Of a stretch of DNA of 64,000 nucleotides, positions 14,735-24,863 are shown one piece after another. The stretch lies in NCBI GenBank assembly GCA_900239685.1, contig OENT01000834.1, positions 1-64,000 of the forward strand, given 5' to 3'. Source of the DNA: Rotaria macrura. Lineage: Eukaryota; Rotifera; Eurotatoria; Philodinida; Philodinidae. Made by a program: the position numbers and the translations under genes. Under the pieces are notes generated by a model. It worked only from the letters and a program-made list of their open reading frames with translations. It did not search any database and was not told where the DNA came from. Every line of letters starts with the position of its first letter. Positions within the stretch are counted from its first letter, which is position 1.

Positions 14735-17083
14735 ATGAGTTGCTTTACCACGCGCCCTTGTCCATTCTCGAAGAACTATTTTTCACAATATATGTTGCAT
14801 TCTTAATAATTAACAGTTAATCAAGAAAAAATCATATTAATATCCTTGAGTCAAATAGTGTAGAACTTTGTAAGATAATATTAAAAACATGGAATATAGG
14901 TAACAACTATTGTATCGTCAAGTTAGGATCATTATCTTAACTTTAAAACAGGATCGAATGATAATTGTAAAGTAATTTGATAGTGTTCATTAAAATATTT
15001 CTATGTAATATGACCAAAGCACAAAATTTTAATATAGTTTATAAAATAATACACGAATTTTTTGTAACGATCTTGTTGAACCATAGATTTCATTTAGAAA
15101 TAGACTCTTCTTTCAGAGAGTTATTTTTCGTCATCAAAATATTCTGAACTTGATTTTATCGTACAAGAAAATCTTGTGGAGAATTTTTGGTTGATGAACT
15201 TTGTATATTTGAAAATAAAGAACTTCTAATGAAGAGGAAATACTTTGACGAATTATCATGATCTTCGCAAAGAAATTCTGACGATATGAATGTGGATTAT
15301 TCCTACAATTATATTGTTTCGTCGAGTTCTTACCATTGTTTTAGTCTCGTTTTATCTTATCTATGATGTAAAGTGTTTGTGAATTTCAGTTCTGACTATA
15401 AGAGATTATTGTAAAAAGAACAAAAGACTTGCGACTTTTGTTTAGTAATGGTAAATTCAGAAAATCACTCGGATTATTAGGCGAATCTTCACAGGAACAT
15501 TCTTCTATCTGTATTCTTTATAAGATAATATGAAAAACAGGTGCTACACATTCCTCTACACAGTATAGACCAAAACCGTAACCAGAAATCGAGTTCTTAC
15601 GTTCCTTTTGTTGCTGTGGAATTCAAATTTAGAATATTTGCTTCATATTGGGTTAAAATTTCGGTTAACTTTTGATCAAGGAAAAACTCACCTAATTTTA
15701 TCGGTGATTTGATTGTTTAATAAAATAACATTTTGATAATTTCTTCATTGTTCTCTAGAATTATGTCACATAAGGTTGATTTCTTTCAATGAAACTTCTT
15801 TTTTTTGTTTTCGAGAATTTTTGTTTCTCATTAAATTTTTTTCCATTCGGTTAAGATATTCCTTGTCCGAATCTAAAAAATAGTAAACTACGCACAAAGT
15901 TTCAGTTATACTGCTGAGCTCAATCTTTATTAATCAATGTTCTTAGAACAATACTGTCAATTTAATCCAACATCTTGCTACAAAGTCCAATAGTATTTTC
16001 TCCCTAAAGTATCAGATCTACTCCTATATAGTAACATATAGTCATCTGAGTAGCTCAATAACGGGAAAAAAAAAGAAAATAAATCTTTTTTCTCAAAATT
16101 ATTCAAATCAGTTTCTAATGTTGAGACTTGATTAGTAGAAGTGGAATTCGTCCATAGTAAAATATGTTATTAATACAACTAGTTATAAGTCGTGGACTAA
16201 CTTCAATGATTAAGATTTTCTTAAGGAGAAACAATTTATTTAAAAAGACAACAGTTAAATGCAATCATCTCTGTTTGGAAAAAGTAATGTTCTATCAGAT
16301 TTTTGAGAAATACTAAAAAAATAAACACCGACGTTTATACAAACAGCTATGTTTTATTCAATTATGAAGGTTCTTTTTCTAGATAATAAAATCGTTTCTT
16401 AATTTTCAAAAAAAATGCAACGGTGGAGAGATATTTTAAGTAATATACGACAAAATTTTTATCTAACGTGTGATTAATTTACGAAGATCTCTTCATTTTT
16501 ATACGTACACATGTCCAATACACCAATAAGATCTTCTATAATTATGACAAGGATATTAGTGCATAGAAAATCTAAGCCAAGTTTTCCTCAGTAATTTGCA
16601 GAGAGAAACGAAAATGCCTCTAAGAAATGTTGTAACCAAAGAAGCACATTTTTTCATAGTTAGATTTTTTCTAAGAGTTTTCTAATTTGAAAATAACTAG
16701 CCGCTTTGATAAAGTAAGCAAATTATTGTCTATGTTTAATATAGATATCATTATAAGCTTGGATAATAAAAAATCGATAAGCACTCGAAATTATTTCTTT
16801 AAAAAAATCAATTTTCCGAGCGGAATGTTCCACTATGTCGATAGGTATAGTTGATGTGCCATCAATAAGTGTGACATTTGTGAAGTTTGAGTATGTCTTA
16901 AATAACTATCTTGACAAACCTTCTTATTCAACTTTACACGCAATTCGTGTTATTGTCACTTTTTCTTCGTCTATTATTTTAATGTTGAGCATTTCTTTCG
17001 AAGACAGATTGAAGAAAGGAAGGACAATGAGATTGTTTAAATTACTTTCCCAATTTCGTTTACACTTCCGCTATTGCATGTAG

Positions 17084-17167
17084 CTCCTCACGTACATGAA
17101 TCTTAATACTAATCAAATTACCGATAATGAAACCTAACATCTGGTTAATGCGGTTAAAACGAACACT
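17084..17167 (+). pseudogene. RI-LRR exon 6 (84 nt, nonsense codon)
   Basis: Exactly 84 nt lie between a GTAG acceptor and a GTAACT donor. The frame reads LLTYMNLNTNQITDNET, then a TAA where a Gln codon would fit, then HLVNAVKTNT. The LRR signature is clear, so the stop marks this exon as inactivated. Confidence 0.68.
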
Positions 17168-18407
17168 GTAACTTTCACTTGAAAACTAATCGTTGTAGCC
17201 ATGCAGAGATTCAATTGGTCACACAAGCAACACATGATAGAATGAATAACCAATCGATAATTGAATTCGGAGTTTCATTTGATTACAATTGAACAATAAG
17301 AAAGAGGAGTATCTATCTCATTTAGTAAGTTCTAAATGATGCGAAGAAGTTGGTGTTTATCATGAATTATTTTCGAGTTTTGCTGAGAATGTTCTAGGAA
17401 TGTTATTTTTAATTTTAAATAAAATTCTGCGATAACATTTAATCAAACTGGCTATTTTTCAACCATACATTCCTATTAGAAATGAAAATAGTATAAGAAT
17501 TTGTCGTTGTTTAGACGTTGAACAACTCTTCCGCGTAGGAACTCTTCATTAGGGAGAAGTCTTCGATTTAAAGAAACACATATCGAATTCCAAAAGTTTA
17601 GAGGTTATGCAAACCTCTCGAATATTCTGCTTGTTATTATTTAGAATCTAAGAAACGTTCTGAGCATAACATAACACCTTTTATTATACTCATCTGATTT
17701 TTAAATTGAAGTATTTTGAAATATAAATCATTGGTAACAGTTATCATTTTCTGATTTTAAGTGAGTATTGTTTTTAACTTTGAATTCATTCCTGGGAATC
17801 ACCTGTTTAATTTCCAGTGTCGGAAAAGTTAATGAGTGAAAATCTTTTTCTCAAGAAAAGATACTCACATCAATGTGTAAGAATAGTTTTTTTTTCCAAA
17901 GATTTTCTACTATACTATGGACTATTCTTCATAGCCACTATTATTATGACGTTTTTTTTTGAGTATGTATCTTTATTACGTCTAGTGACGCTTATAATAA
18001 GTGGCACAATAAAAAGAAAATAGACAGAAATGGGGATAACAACACAACTGTTCGAAGAGTTCATTTTTTACCAGCGTCTGTCAAATGATTTTCAATGAAT
18101 TGAATCCAGTGAATTAGAAATGACTCATGCCTATCCTTCATGTTTTTTACTCTTGACAATCTAAAATAGTGACCTATGCTTAATCCTTTCTCACTGAGAT
18201 GATTCCAATTAAATAGGTCATCATAGAAGAGAGATTCACCCAGATCAGACCTAAATGTTCGATTTAGCCGTTTATTGAGATACGTTCAAACATAGATTCT
18301 AATGTTGGTTCATTTAATATCAATCAGAGTTCGTGTGCGGCGATAAAAGGACATCTATGAACCGATCTCAACCCCACTCTAAATTTACGTTGTAATGCTA
18401 ATTGTGA
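17168..18407. other. No recognisable gene
   Basis: AT-rich sequence without recognisable coding signal. A frame at 17817-18023 follows a good TTTCCAG acceptor-like site but is just a hydrophobic, Phe- and Ile-rich translation with no family resemblance, so it is not called. Confidence 0.5.
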
Positions 18408-18520
18408 GTGGGGGTGTGGGCGTCGGTGTTGGTCCTGGATTAAGAACAACACATTCACAAATTGAAATCCAGCACTCACACCACAGATCCACACGCCCAC
18501 ACTGACACACACACCCTACA
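18408..18520. repeat. GT-rich block facing CA-rich block
   Basis: A G-rich run containing GTGAGTGGGGGTGTGGGCG is followed about 60 bp later by a C-rich run containing CCACACGCCCACACTGACAC. The two are partly complementary and point at each other. The C-rich block abuts the truncated 5' end of the LamG gene. The words resemble, but do not exactly repeat, the TGTGGG telomere unit reported for the bdelloid Adineta vaga. Confidence 0.4.
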
Positions 18521-19656
18521 GAGATACAGATCTGCTGTCCGGTAAATACTATTATGTGGTGGCGGGTTTGATCGGACCAGGCATGAATGAAACCGGTCCC
18601 TCTAACTTAGCCAAATTTTCCACCGTTCCTGAATTATTCATGCATTTGAAATTTGACCAAATGGGTGGTTTAACAGCTGAGGATACTATCTGCGATCGGC
18701 ACCATGGTACGCTTCTTTGTAATACGACATTCACAACTAGGGGTACAACAAATCTTGAATGGATTTGGGATTTGTCACCAAATTTCTGAGATTTGGACTT
18801 GGATTTGGTTTCTGGATTTGGGGTATGGTTATAACTGAGTTCTTATCTGTGGATTTCGTCGGTATTTGAATCACAGGATTGCTTGTATTACTTTTTCCAA
18901 CTTAGATTTGAGATTTGGGGTTTGGACTTGGGATTTGTTTTTGATCTAACATCAGTCAAACTTTGTAGTCGTGCTACATCGAAACCAAATCTCAATCCCA
19001 AACTCAAATCCTACCCAAATCCTAAGCATAATGATAGAGACCAAATCCCAAACCCAAATCTCAGTCGAGAACAAATCCAAATCTCTTTGCACAAAATCCC
19101 AAGTCTTGGATTTGTTGCATCCCTATTCACAACTGGCAAGAACGACAACGCCGTAGCAGTCGATGGAAGGAATAGATATATCGCTTTGCCCAAAGACTTA
19201 GCGTCCCATTTGACCGATTTCACCATATCAGCATGACTATATCTCAATGATAACATCCGTCAAGCGGCGCGTATCTTTGATTTCGATGGCAAGCAAGGTG
19301 CTTACATACTTTTCACTCCTAGAGGTCCTTCGGGCAATGTTCGTTTCACAGTTGGCACTGTTTACACTTATAACGAGCAAATAATTGATACTGCCACCAC
19401 GTTTCCCACTCACCAATGGTTACATATTGCTGTAAGAATGGCGGTTTATGTTGGAACGTTCTACATCACTGGAGTAGCCGTTGGTTACAATCCAGTTATT
19501 GATTTACCACGATTTCAGTTGGGAATTACACCAAAAAATTGGATCAGTCGATCACAATGGACTAACGATCCGTATCTTAATAGTGAAGTTGATGATTTCC
19601 GCATTTATAATGCATCATTGAGTACCGGTGAGGTAGCAGCTATGGTCAATGAATGA
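18521..19656 (+). pseudogene. Truncated FN3/LamG-3 domain gene split by a MITE
   Basis: The first segment (to 18729) encodes the end of a fibronectin-III-like module (LLSGKYYYVVAGL, then NETGPSN) and the start of a jelly-roll domain (LMHLKFDQ-like). After the MITE the frame resumes with TTGKNDNAVAVDGRNRYIAL and runs through RIFDFDGKQGAYILFTPRG, the WLHIAV strand, and the C-terminal DPYLNSEVDDFRIYNASLS. That order is typical of LamG-3/concanavalin A-like carbohydrate-binding domains appended to bacterial glycoside hydrolases. A TGA replaces the conserved Trp codon after TISA (around 19234). No catalytic domain is present: the 5' end stops at the CA-rich block. A polyadenylation signal follows 49 bp after the stop. 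Read as a dead, truncated, possibly horizontally acquired gene. The domain call is confident; the origin is inference. Confidence 0.75.
18738..19125. mobile_element. hAT-type MITE, family A copy 1
   Basis: A 388-bp element with termini TAGGGGTACAACAAATC and, on the other strand, TAGGGATGCAACAAATC. It is flanked by a perfect 8-bp duplication TTCACAAC (18730-18737 and 19126-19133). Both features are diagnostic of hAT transposons. The interior is built of short words such as GGATTTGGG and their complement and has no transposase. Element plus one duplication is 396 bp, a multiple of three, and removing it restores the LamG reading frame. A second copy lies at 51392-52029. Confidence 0.88.
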
Positions 19657-19704
19657 CATTGACTATTTCACAATTGAAATGTATGCCTGTAAATGCTTTA
19701 TTTT

Positions 19705-19710
19705 AATAAA
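19705..19710 (+). promoter_or_regulatory. Polyadenylation signal AATAAA
   Basis: Canonical AATAAA 49 bp after the LamG stop codon. It suggests that the 3' end of this pseudogene is original even though the 5' end is gone. Confidence 0.5.
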
Positions 19711-20374
19711 ACATCAACCAGTTTTCTTAAAATTTTTCACTTAAATGCCACTACAGTGCACATTCTATACCTGTAGCAACTCAGCTATAGTAGAAACCAA
19801 TGTACCTCTTTAGTGTTATTGATCGTGCTTTTCAAAGGCAGTTCTAATACTTAGTCGTCGTTCGATGTTGAACCCTTTCTTCTGGCATGAAGGTATTGAG
19901 ATACTGTTTCAATACTTTAGCAGAGCCAATACACTAACAGAGACCAGACTTTGGGTAACTCCAGCTTATTTCATTCTGTTGACCCAACAAATTTAAGACG
20001 TCTCGGTTATGCTTGCAAAGAGAAGTATTTTCTTTCTTTCTGGCTGTTTCTTGCCTTGAATGATCAAAATGATATGGTAAAAGCACGAGAATATATGGCA
20101 CACTTCAACATGGTTTTTTCAAGTAACTAGTCGAACATGGCATGTGGGATTGGATGCGACTGGTGTCGTGAGAGTCACCATGCATTGCTGTAATGGACGG
20201 TCGTCGTTGAAGTGATGCTCTGACTTTCACTGTAGGAGAACTTGTATGGTTACACGCCAAACCAATACTCTATGTATGAGTAGTGATCGATATAAATCAT
20301 GATGATGTCGATTATTTACCTAGAATTCTATTCCTCTATATTTTAATAAGATCAATTGAAAAGTAGAATTTTCA

Positions 20375-20639
20375 AGCATTACCCAGGTCGAACAATACGG
20401 ACCGTTGAGTGGACGCAGTTATACGGACCGAAACATCATCAAAATAGGGCCGTATACGGCCGTATTTTCACAGTATACGGCTTCGAATACGGTACTTTTT
20501 CTGGGCACCGTAATAAAGGATCGTATACTGTGAAAACACGGCCGTATACGGCCCTATTTTAATGATGTTACGGTCCGTATAACTGCGTCCACTCAATGGT
20601 CCGTAACAGATATCCGTTTTGATGGACCTGGGTAATGCT
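20375..20639. mobile_element. Long foldback MITE (265 bp)
   Basis: The ends are AGCATTACCCAGGTC and its complement. Arms of about 80 nt (20400-20480 and 20522-20600) match with only about four differences, separated by roughly 40 nt. Each arm also contains the self-complementary GGCCGTATACGGCC, so the element is a palindrome of palindromes. It is GC-rich relative to its surroundings. I could not find a convincing target duplication, so the superfamily is unknown. It lies close to the 3' end of the CD225 gene. Confidence 0.8.
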
Positions 20640-20680
20640 GTGTTCCGTTTTGTTTGAAATGAATCTAATAGTTATTGTTA

Positions 20681-20686
20681 TTTATT
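20681..20686 (-). promoter_or_regulatory. Possible polyadenylation signal of the CD225 gene
   Basis: TTTATT on the plus strand gives AATAAA on the minus strand, about 70 bp after the stop of the CD225 reading frame. Confidence 0.4.
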
Positions 20687-20754
20687 AGTATTAATGACAG
20701 AATAAACACGCTAGTTAAATTTAGAAAATAACGATGTCATTACGTTCAAAGGCA

Positions 20755-21228
20755 TTAATAATTGTGAAAGGATCGCCAGTATCTAAAAATTAGCAGTATA
20801 ATGAAAGTTATGCCAAATAGTGTGGCGACCATATTCCAATTTCGAGCTTCTTTTGAAGCGTTCAATGCAGCTTGAAAATTGTTTCCTTGTTTTAAATGTT
20901 TAGTTTTCTTTGAATAGTAACATGCTATACAGCCGCAAATGAAACAACAGAACAATATATTTAAAACAGACCAAAGTATACCAGTTTTTATGCGATGTAT
21001 GCACTCGATTGGAGCTGGTTGTAGATTTCTTGACGTTCTTGTTGAGTTTCCACAGCATGGCAATCCTGTTTGAGTTGGATAATTTACTACTGCGGTAGGG
21101 TTTGTAGTTTTTGCTAATGAGTCATAAGGCGGTAGCTCGTTACGAATGGCATTCTGTATAGGTTGGTTTTTGAATTGAAAAGCGTCACCTAAATTTGATA
21201 CAGATAATGAGCCATCGGTATTTACCAT
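20755..21228 (-). CDS. CD225/dispanin (IFITM-like) small membrane protein
   Basis: A 157-residue protein. Residues 1-75 are polar and include LPPYDSL; residues 80-150 match the CD225 domain: an intramembrane segment with KTGILWSVLNILFCCFICGC (81-100), a short basic loop (KKTKHLK), the conserved GN..AAL.ASKEAR segment (115-129), and a C-terminal transmembrane helix (131-148). Clustered cysteines at 94, 95, 98, 100 and 103 are likely palmitoylation sites, as in IFITM proteins. Y35-D-S-L38 forms a YxxPhi sorting motif just after a PP pair, the same arrangement as the endocytic motif of vertebrate IFITM3. Dispanins restrict membrane fusion or regulate vesicle traffic; which applies here is unknown. 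Single exon, intact, with a plausible polyA signal downstream. The domain is assigned confidently, the antiviral role is not. Confidence 0.82.
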   Translation of the reverse strand: MVNTDGSLSVSNLGDAFQFKNQPIQNAIRNELPPYDSLAKTTNPTAVVNYPTQTGLPCCGNSTRTSRNLQPAPIECIHRIKTGILWSVLNILFCCFICGCIACYYSKKTKHLKQGNNFQAALNASKEARNWNMVATLFGITFIILLIFRYWRSFHNY

Positions 21229-22228
21229 TTTCTATAAAAAAATAAATAGAATTATTTATAAGCTGTTTCTATATTCAATGATTTATTTTTCTTTCATGTA
21301 TTTATATATTCTTGTCAGTTCCAATTGATGAACAGGTTTTTCTATGTTTTAATGCTCTGAATGCAATATGAATTTCTCGACATTTAATTATCAAAACCAG
21401 AAAGGATAAACGAAAAGAAAAGGTAAATATATCAGAAAATAGAAGAGTAGATAAGATAGAGCATTATAGACCAGTACATAAATCAGTGACCATCATCAAC
21501 TATTCTCTAGTATATTTCGGTCAATGACGTCGACAGACAGTTACTCATCCGTCTCGTCCCTTTTATTCGATCTGTGATCATTCTGTTCGGATATGACCAC
21601 TACGCTTGACTTAAGATGCAGTCAAAAAAGTGAAATTAACTTGTTACAACAGTTTCTTCTTTTCTGCTATTGAATTCATTGTGCATGGACAAAAATAATC
21701 AAAACATCAGTTTTTAACATTGCCCTTCTTCCTATTCTTCAATTTCGTAATGACTTTTTAAACCCATAATGGCATCTATTTTTCACTGTGATGATCACGT
21801 AATAGTTTGTGAATGACTTTTTAAAAAATTTTATCGTCGAAGCTAAAACAAAGCATTAAACAATTTCATTCCGAACTTGGTACTCAATTATTAACATTCG
21901 TACGACAATAAACTCATTCTTTTGGAGGAAATTGAAACCGTGCTCCTGTTGTTCTATGTGATTAAATCCCGGAATTTCAATAAATCGATGTTACCTGGAG
22001 TCTGTTATTTATTAGTAAACACTACATTTTACTGTTGTATTCTAATATTATGGTATGTGCAGTGTAGTTATTTTTTAATGGATCTAACTGCAATTCTTAT
22101 TTATTGGGTTATATTTTAAAAATTCTTTGTATTCAAATTAGCCTCAAGAATTAATGGGTTTCTGTTAGAAGTTTTTTACTTGCTAACCTATATGTCCTTG
22201 ATTAAGGTCTGCTAATATCTGGATGACT
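21229..22228. other. Non-coding stretch upstream of the CD225 gene
   Basis: AT-rich DNA containing the presumed CD225 promoter (upstream of 21228 on the minus strand). The only open frame of note (21922-22119) is a hydrophobic translation without family resemblance. Confidence 0.4.
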
Positions 22229-22252
22229 TATATATATATATATATATATATA
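22229..22252. repeat. (TA)n microsatellite
   Basis: About twelve uninterrupted TA units. Confidence 0.9.
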
Positions 22253-23222
22253 TCAATGACGGGAATCATTAAAAAAGCAACACATTTCTACGGAAACTGA
22301 ACGACAATAAAGAAATGACTTAACAAATTCTTAATATTTCTATTCATATGATGAACTAGTTTGTTTTCTACTCCTTTATAACAATTCAGTACCTTTCCAA
22401 GAAAGAGTTGACAGATTGTAAAGATTACTCATAGATAGAATTTCCGCTACCTTTATAAGTTTCAACTAAATTTTAGTTCATGAATACTTTCATTCTTGAA
22501 AATGGCATATAAACATTTAAACAACAATACCGATTTACCTAAAGAAAAAGTGAATTTTCAGTAATATTTGTCATTAAAATAAGATTTTCTTACTTGACTA
22601 ACGTATTTATCAAAGAGTAGATCATCGAATGAAAAATGAATCTGAAAATAAATGTGCAAAATTTAAGAATGTATATTACGAAATGTATGATAATAAAGTA
22701 GCTAACGAATGCTCTTTTATGAACTTATATGCTTAGTAATAATGATCAGCAATTGAATTATGAACAATATAAGTGACCGAGTATGTTCGCTCTTTCTCTT
22801 GTTCTAAAAATGAAGTAAAGAAGATCAATTCTAATAGCTATTGCGACCATTAACGTAAGAGAAAGAGATAATTACCTTTTGAAAAGAAAAGTACAAATCC
22901 TATTCATGATATTCAAAATCATACGAAAAATATTATTCTACTTTATGTCGGATGTGTGTCTGTCAGTAAAGAGGGGTTGTGGAAAGTGAAGAAATAAAAA
23001 CTTCATTTTTACAATTTTTACCCATTTCAAACAAAGAAAAATTGTTCGTTCATACGAGTGCTACTTTTCAATAGTTACTAAAAGAAGACAATTCATCTAT
23101 TTATAGAATGTTGTCTTTCAAAATACTTGTAAATGAAAAACACTACACTGATTTTTTGTGGAACTCACATATGTTTTCGAAGAAAATAGTATGTAAGTTT
23201 AAGAGTGAGAATTTTGATGCTA

Positions 23223-23242
23223 CCCCCCCCCCCCCCCCCCCC
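23223..23242. repeat. Homopolymer C20
   Basis: Twenty consecutive C residues in an otherwise AT-rich region. The minus strand is a G20 run, able to form quadruplexes. Length is likely uncertain in the assembly. Confidence 0.9.
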
Positions 23243-23561
23243 ATTACAGACATAGCAACCAGCATTCTGCTATCGTGATATATCGCATCATTATTTGCCG
23301 CTTCTTCCAATGTTTTTAAGAAAAATGTTAAATTAAGAAAAATGGAAACTAACGAGTAAATAGCAACAATGAAAATGAAAAATAGGGCGCCTATCAGAGA
23401 AAGACGATGCAAAACAATTCGTCATATTCCATTTTCCGTGTTTTCTATTAGCATATGAAGCTATAGATATGTGAGTTCCACATTTCAGCCCCCACGGGGC
23501 TGCGCTAACTAGCTTTTTTTCATGTTGACATGTATTAACGCGTATTTGTAGAAGAACATGT

Positions 23562-24008
23562 CAGGGTTGCTAACTAGTGAAGTCTAAAACACGGAAAATT
23601 ATTTTGCTGCTTATTTTTAGTATTTCTGAAAATATTTAAAACGTCTCATATTTATGGCATTCTTTTTTATTTTACTAGAGCTTCGAAACGTAGAGAACAA
23701 CATGGAAAACATAAATAAAGAATACAAACTTAGTTGAAAAAGAATTAACTATTAGTTCAGTGTAGACTGATGTTTTTACTTAACAGCAAGAAAGTTAAGC
23801 CACCGTCTATCTTCCATAGAAAAAATTATTTGTTCTTCTATTGACTGTACGGATCAGATAATAAGATTGATGATTCACTGTATATGTAAGTAATAAGAAT
23901 TGATTCAACAGTAACAAAGTCCATCTTCTACGTATATTTTAAACAGGCAACACATTTTACATGAAGAAGCGGACCACAAGAAAATGAGCAGAAGAGTTGG
24001 CAACCCTG
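23562..24008. mobile_element. hAT-like MITE (447 bp)
   Basis: Left terminus CAGGGTTGCTAACT, right terminus (other strand) CAGGGTTGCCAACT. CAGGG is a classic hAT start. The flanking octamers (GAACATGT and GTACAAAC) no longer match well, so the insertion is old or the boundaries are slightly off. No transposase inside. A lone copy of the same terminus occurs near 1359. Confidence 0.65.
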
Positions 24009-24470
24009 GTACAAACTTATTTTAACCAGTTCAACATTTTGATTCATCATATGAACGGATTTTAATACGCTATTCCTCTACTTTTCTGCTGAACAAAGAT
24101 TGAAACATTTTCTTTCATTTGTTTACTCGCCTGCATCGGTACATGCCATAGAGAGAGAATGACAAGGAAAGAGAAAATAGGGTGACCTTTCAGTCACTAC
24201 TGTTCGTCGTGTTTGACCGTCCATTCGTATCCTAGTCGTCGAGCACTCTCACGTCATCAAACAGTTAACGGTCAATATGTAACGCTATAGGACTTACGCT
24301 TCCTCCCCTGTCAATTTCACTGTAATGAACACAATGAGAAAAAATTCAACGAATAGTTTTAGTAAAGAAAGTAGCACTATATGATTATGTGCACACGTCA
24401 CAAATAGTTAAATCGCTTTGGATTAAGGAAGGTTTTGAACATGTTTTATGGGTTTTATTTTCTCGTCCTA

Positions 24471-24838
24471 GTTACTGCCGTTTATTTTAATTTTAACTTG
24501 ACGCTTCAGATCGTAGAGCCATCCTTCTTCAGAAGAAAATATATACAAATGAAATGCATAGATTCTATGCACGCATTTCTTTTAGTTCTTTATATATATA
24601 TGTATTTATTTAATAGTCGTACGGACGATGAACAATTTCACCTTTACGGTACCAGACTACTACCGTCTTGTCCATACCACTATTAAATATATATAAAGAA
24701 TTGAAAGAAATATGTAAGGAAATGTAACCATGAATGCGTAGAATGCATACATTTTCATTTTTATATATTGGGTCCTCTGAAGAAGGATGGTTTTACCATC
24801 CGAAACGTCAAGTTAAAATTAAAACAAACGGCAGTAAC
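24471..24838. mobile_element. Tc1/mariner-like palindromic MITE (368 bp)
   Basis: Terminal inverted repeats begin GTTACTGCCGTTT and are flanked by TA on both sides, the Tc1/mariner signature. The arms match for about 110 nt at moderate identity. Each contains a GAAGAAGGATGG...CCATCC-type hairpin, much better preserved in the right arm (24778-24808), where it is followed by GAAACGTC. Confidence 0.65.
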
Positions 24839-24863
24839 TACCCTAATGAATGTACTGAACTAA

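Larger units (their letters stand above)
5847..17167 (+). pseudogene. Dispersed RI-type leucine-rich-repeat gene, probably decayed
   Basis: Six exons on the same strand each encode one ribonuclease-inhibitor-type LRR of about 28 residues (pattern TLxxLxLxxNxIxDxGAxxLAxALKxNx). They are listed separately. Exons begin and end in phase 0, so splicing them would give a continuous horseshoe LRR. Intervening sequence is 0.8-3.2 kb and contains nothing recognisable. Damage is visible: a 23-nt deletion in exon 2, a codon deletion in exon 5, a stop codon in exon 6, and non-GT donors on four exons. In animals such repeats form the ligand- or autoregulatory-binding part of NLR-like and RI-like cytosolic proteins. 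No NACHT, F-box or other N-terminal domain was found upstream, and no 3' end. It could be a dying gene, a gene with long introns and unusual donors, or scattered duplicated exons. Confidence 0.6.

Noticed and set aside
23143-23412. Minus-strand frame containing poly-glycine
   Set aside because: The glycine run is just translation of the C20 homopolymer.
24776-24812. Functional hammerhead ribozyme
   Set aside because: The core order is present but no stem I and no credible cleavage site could be drawn, so it is reported only as a motif worth testing.
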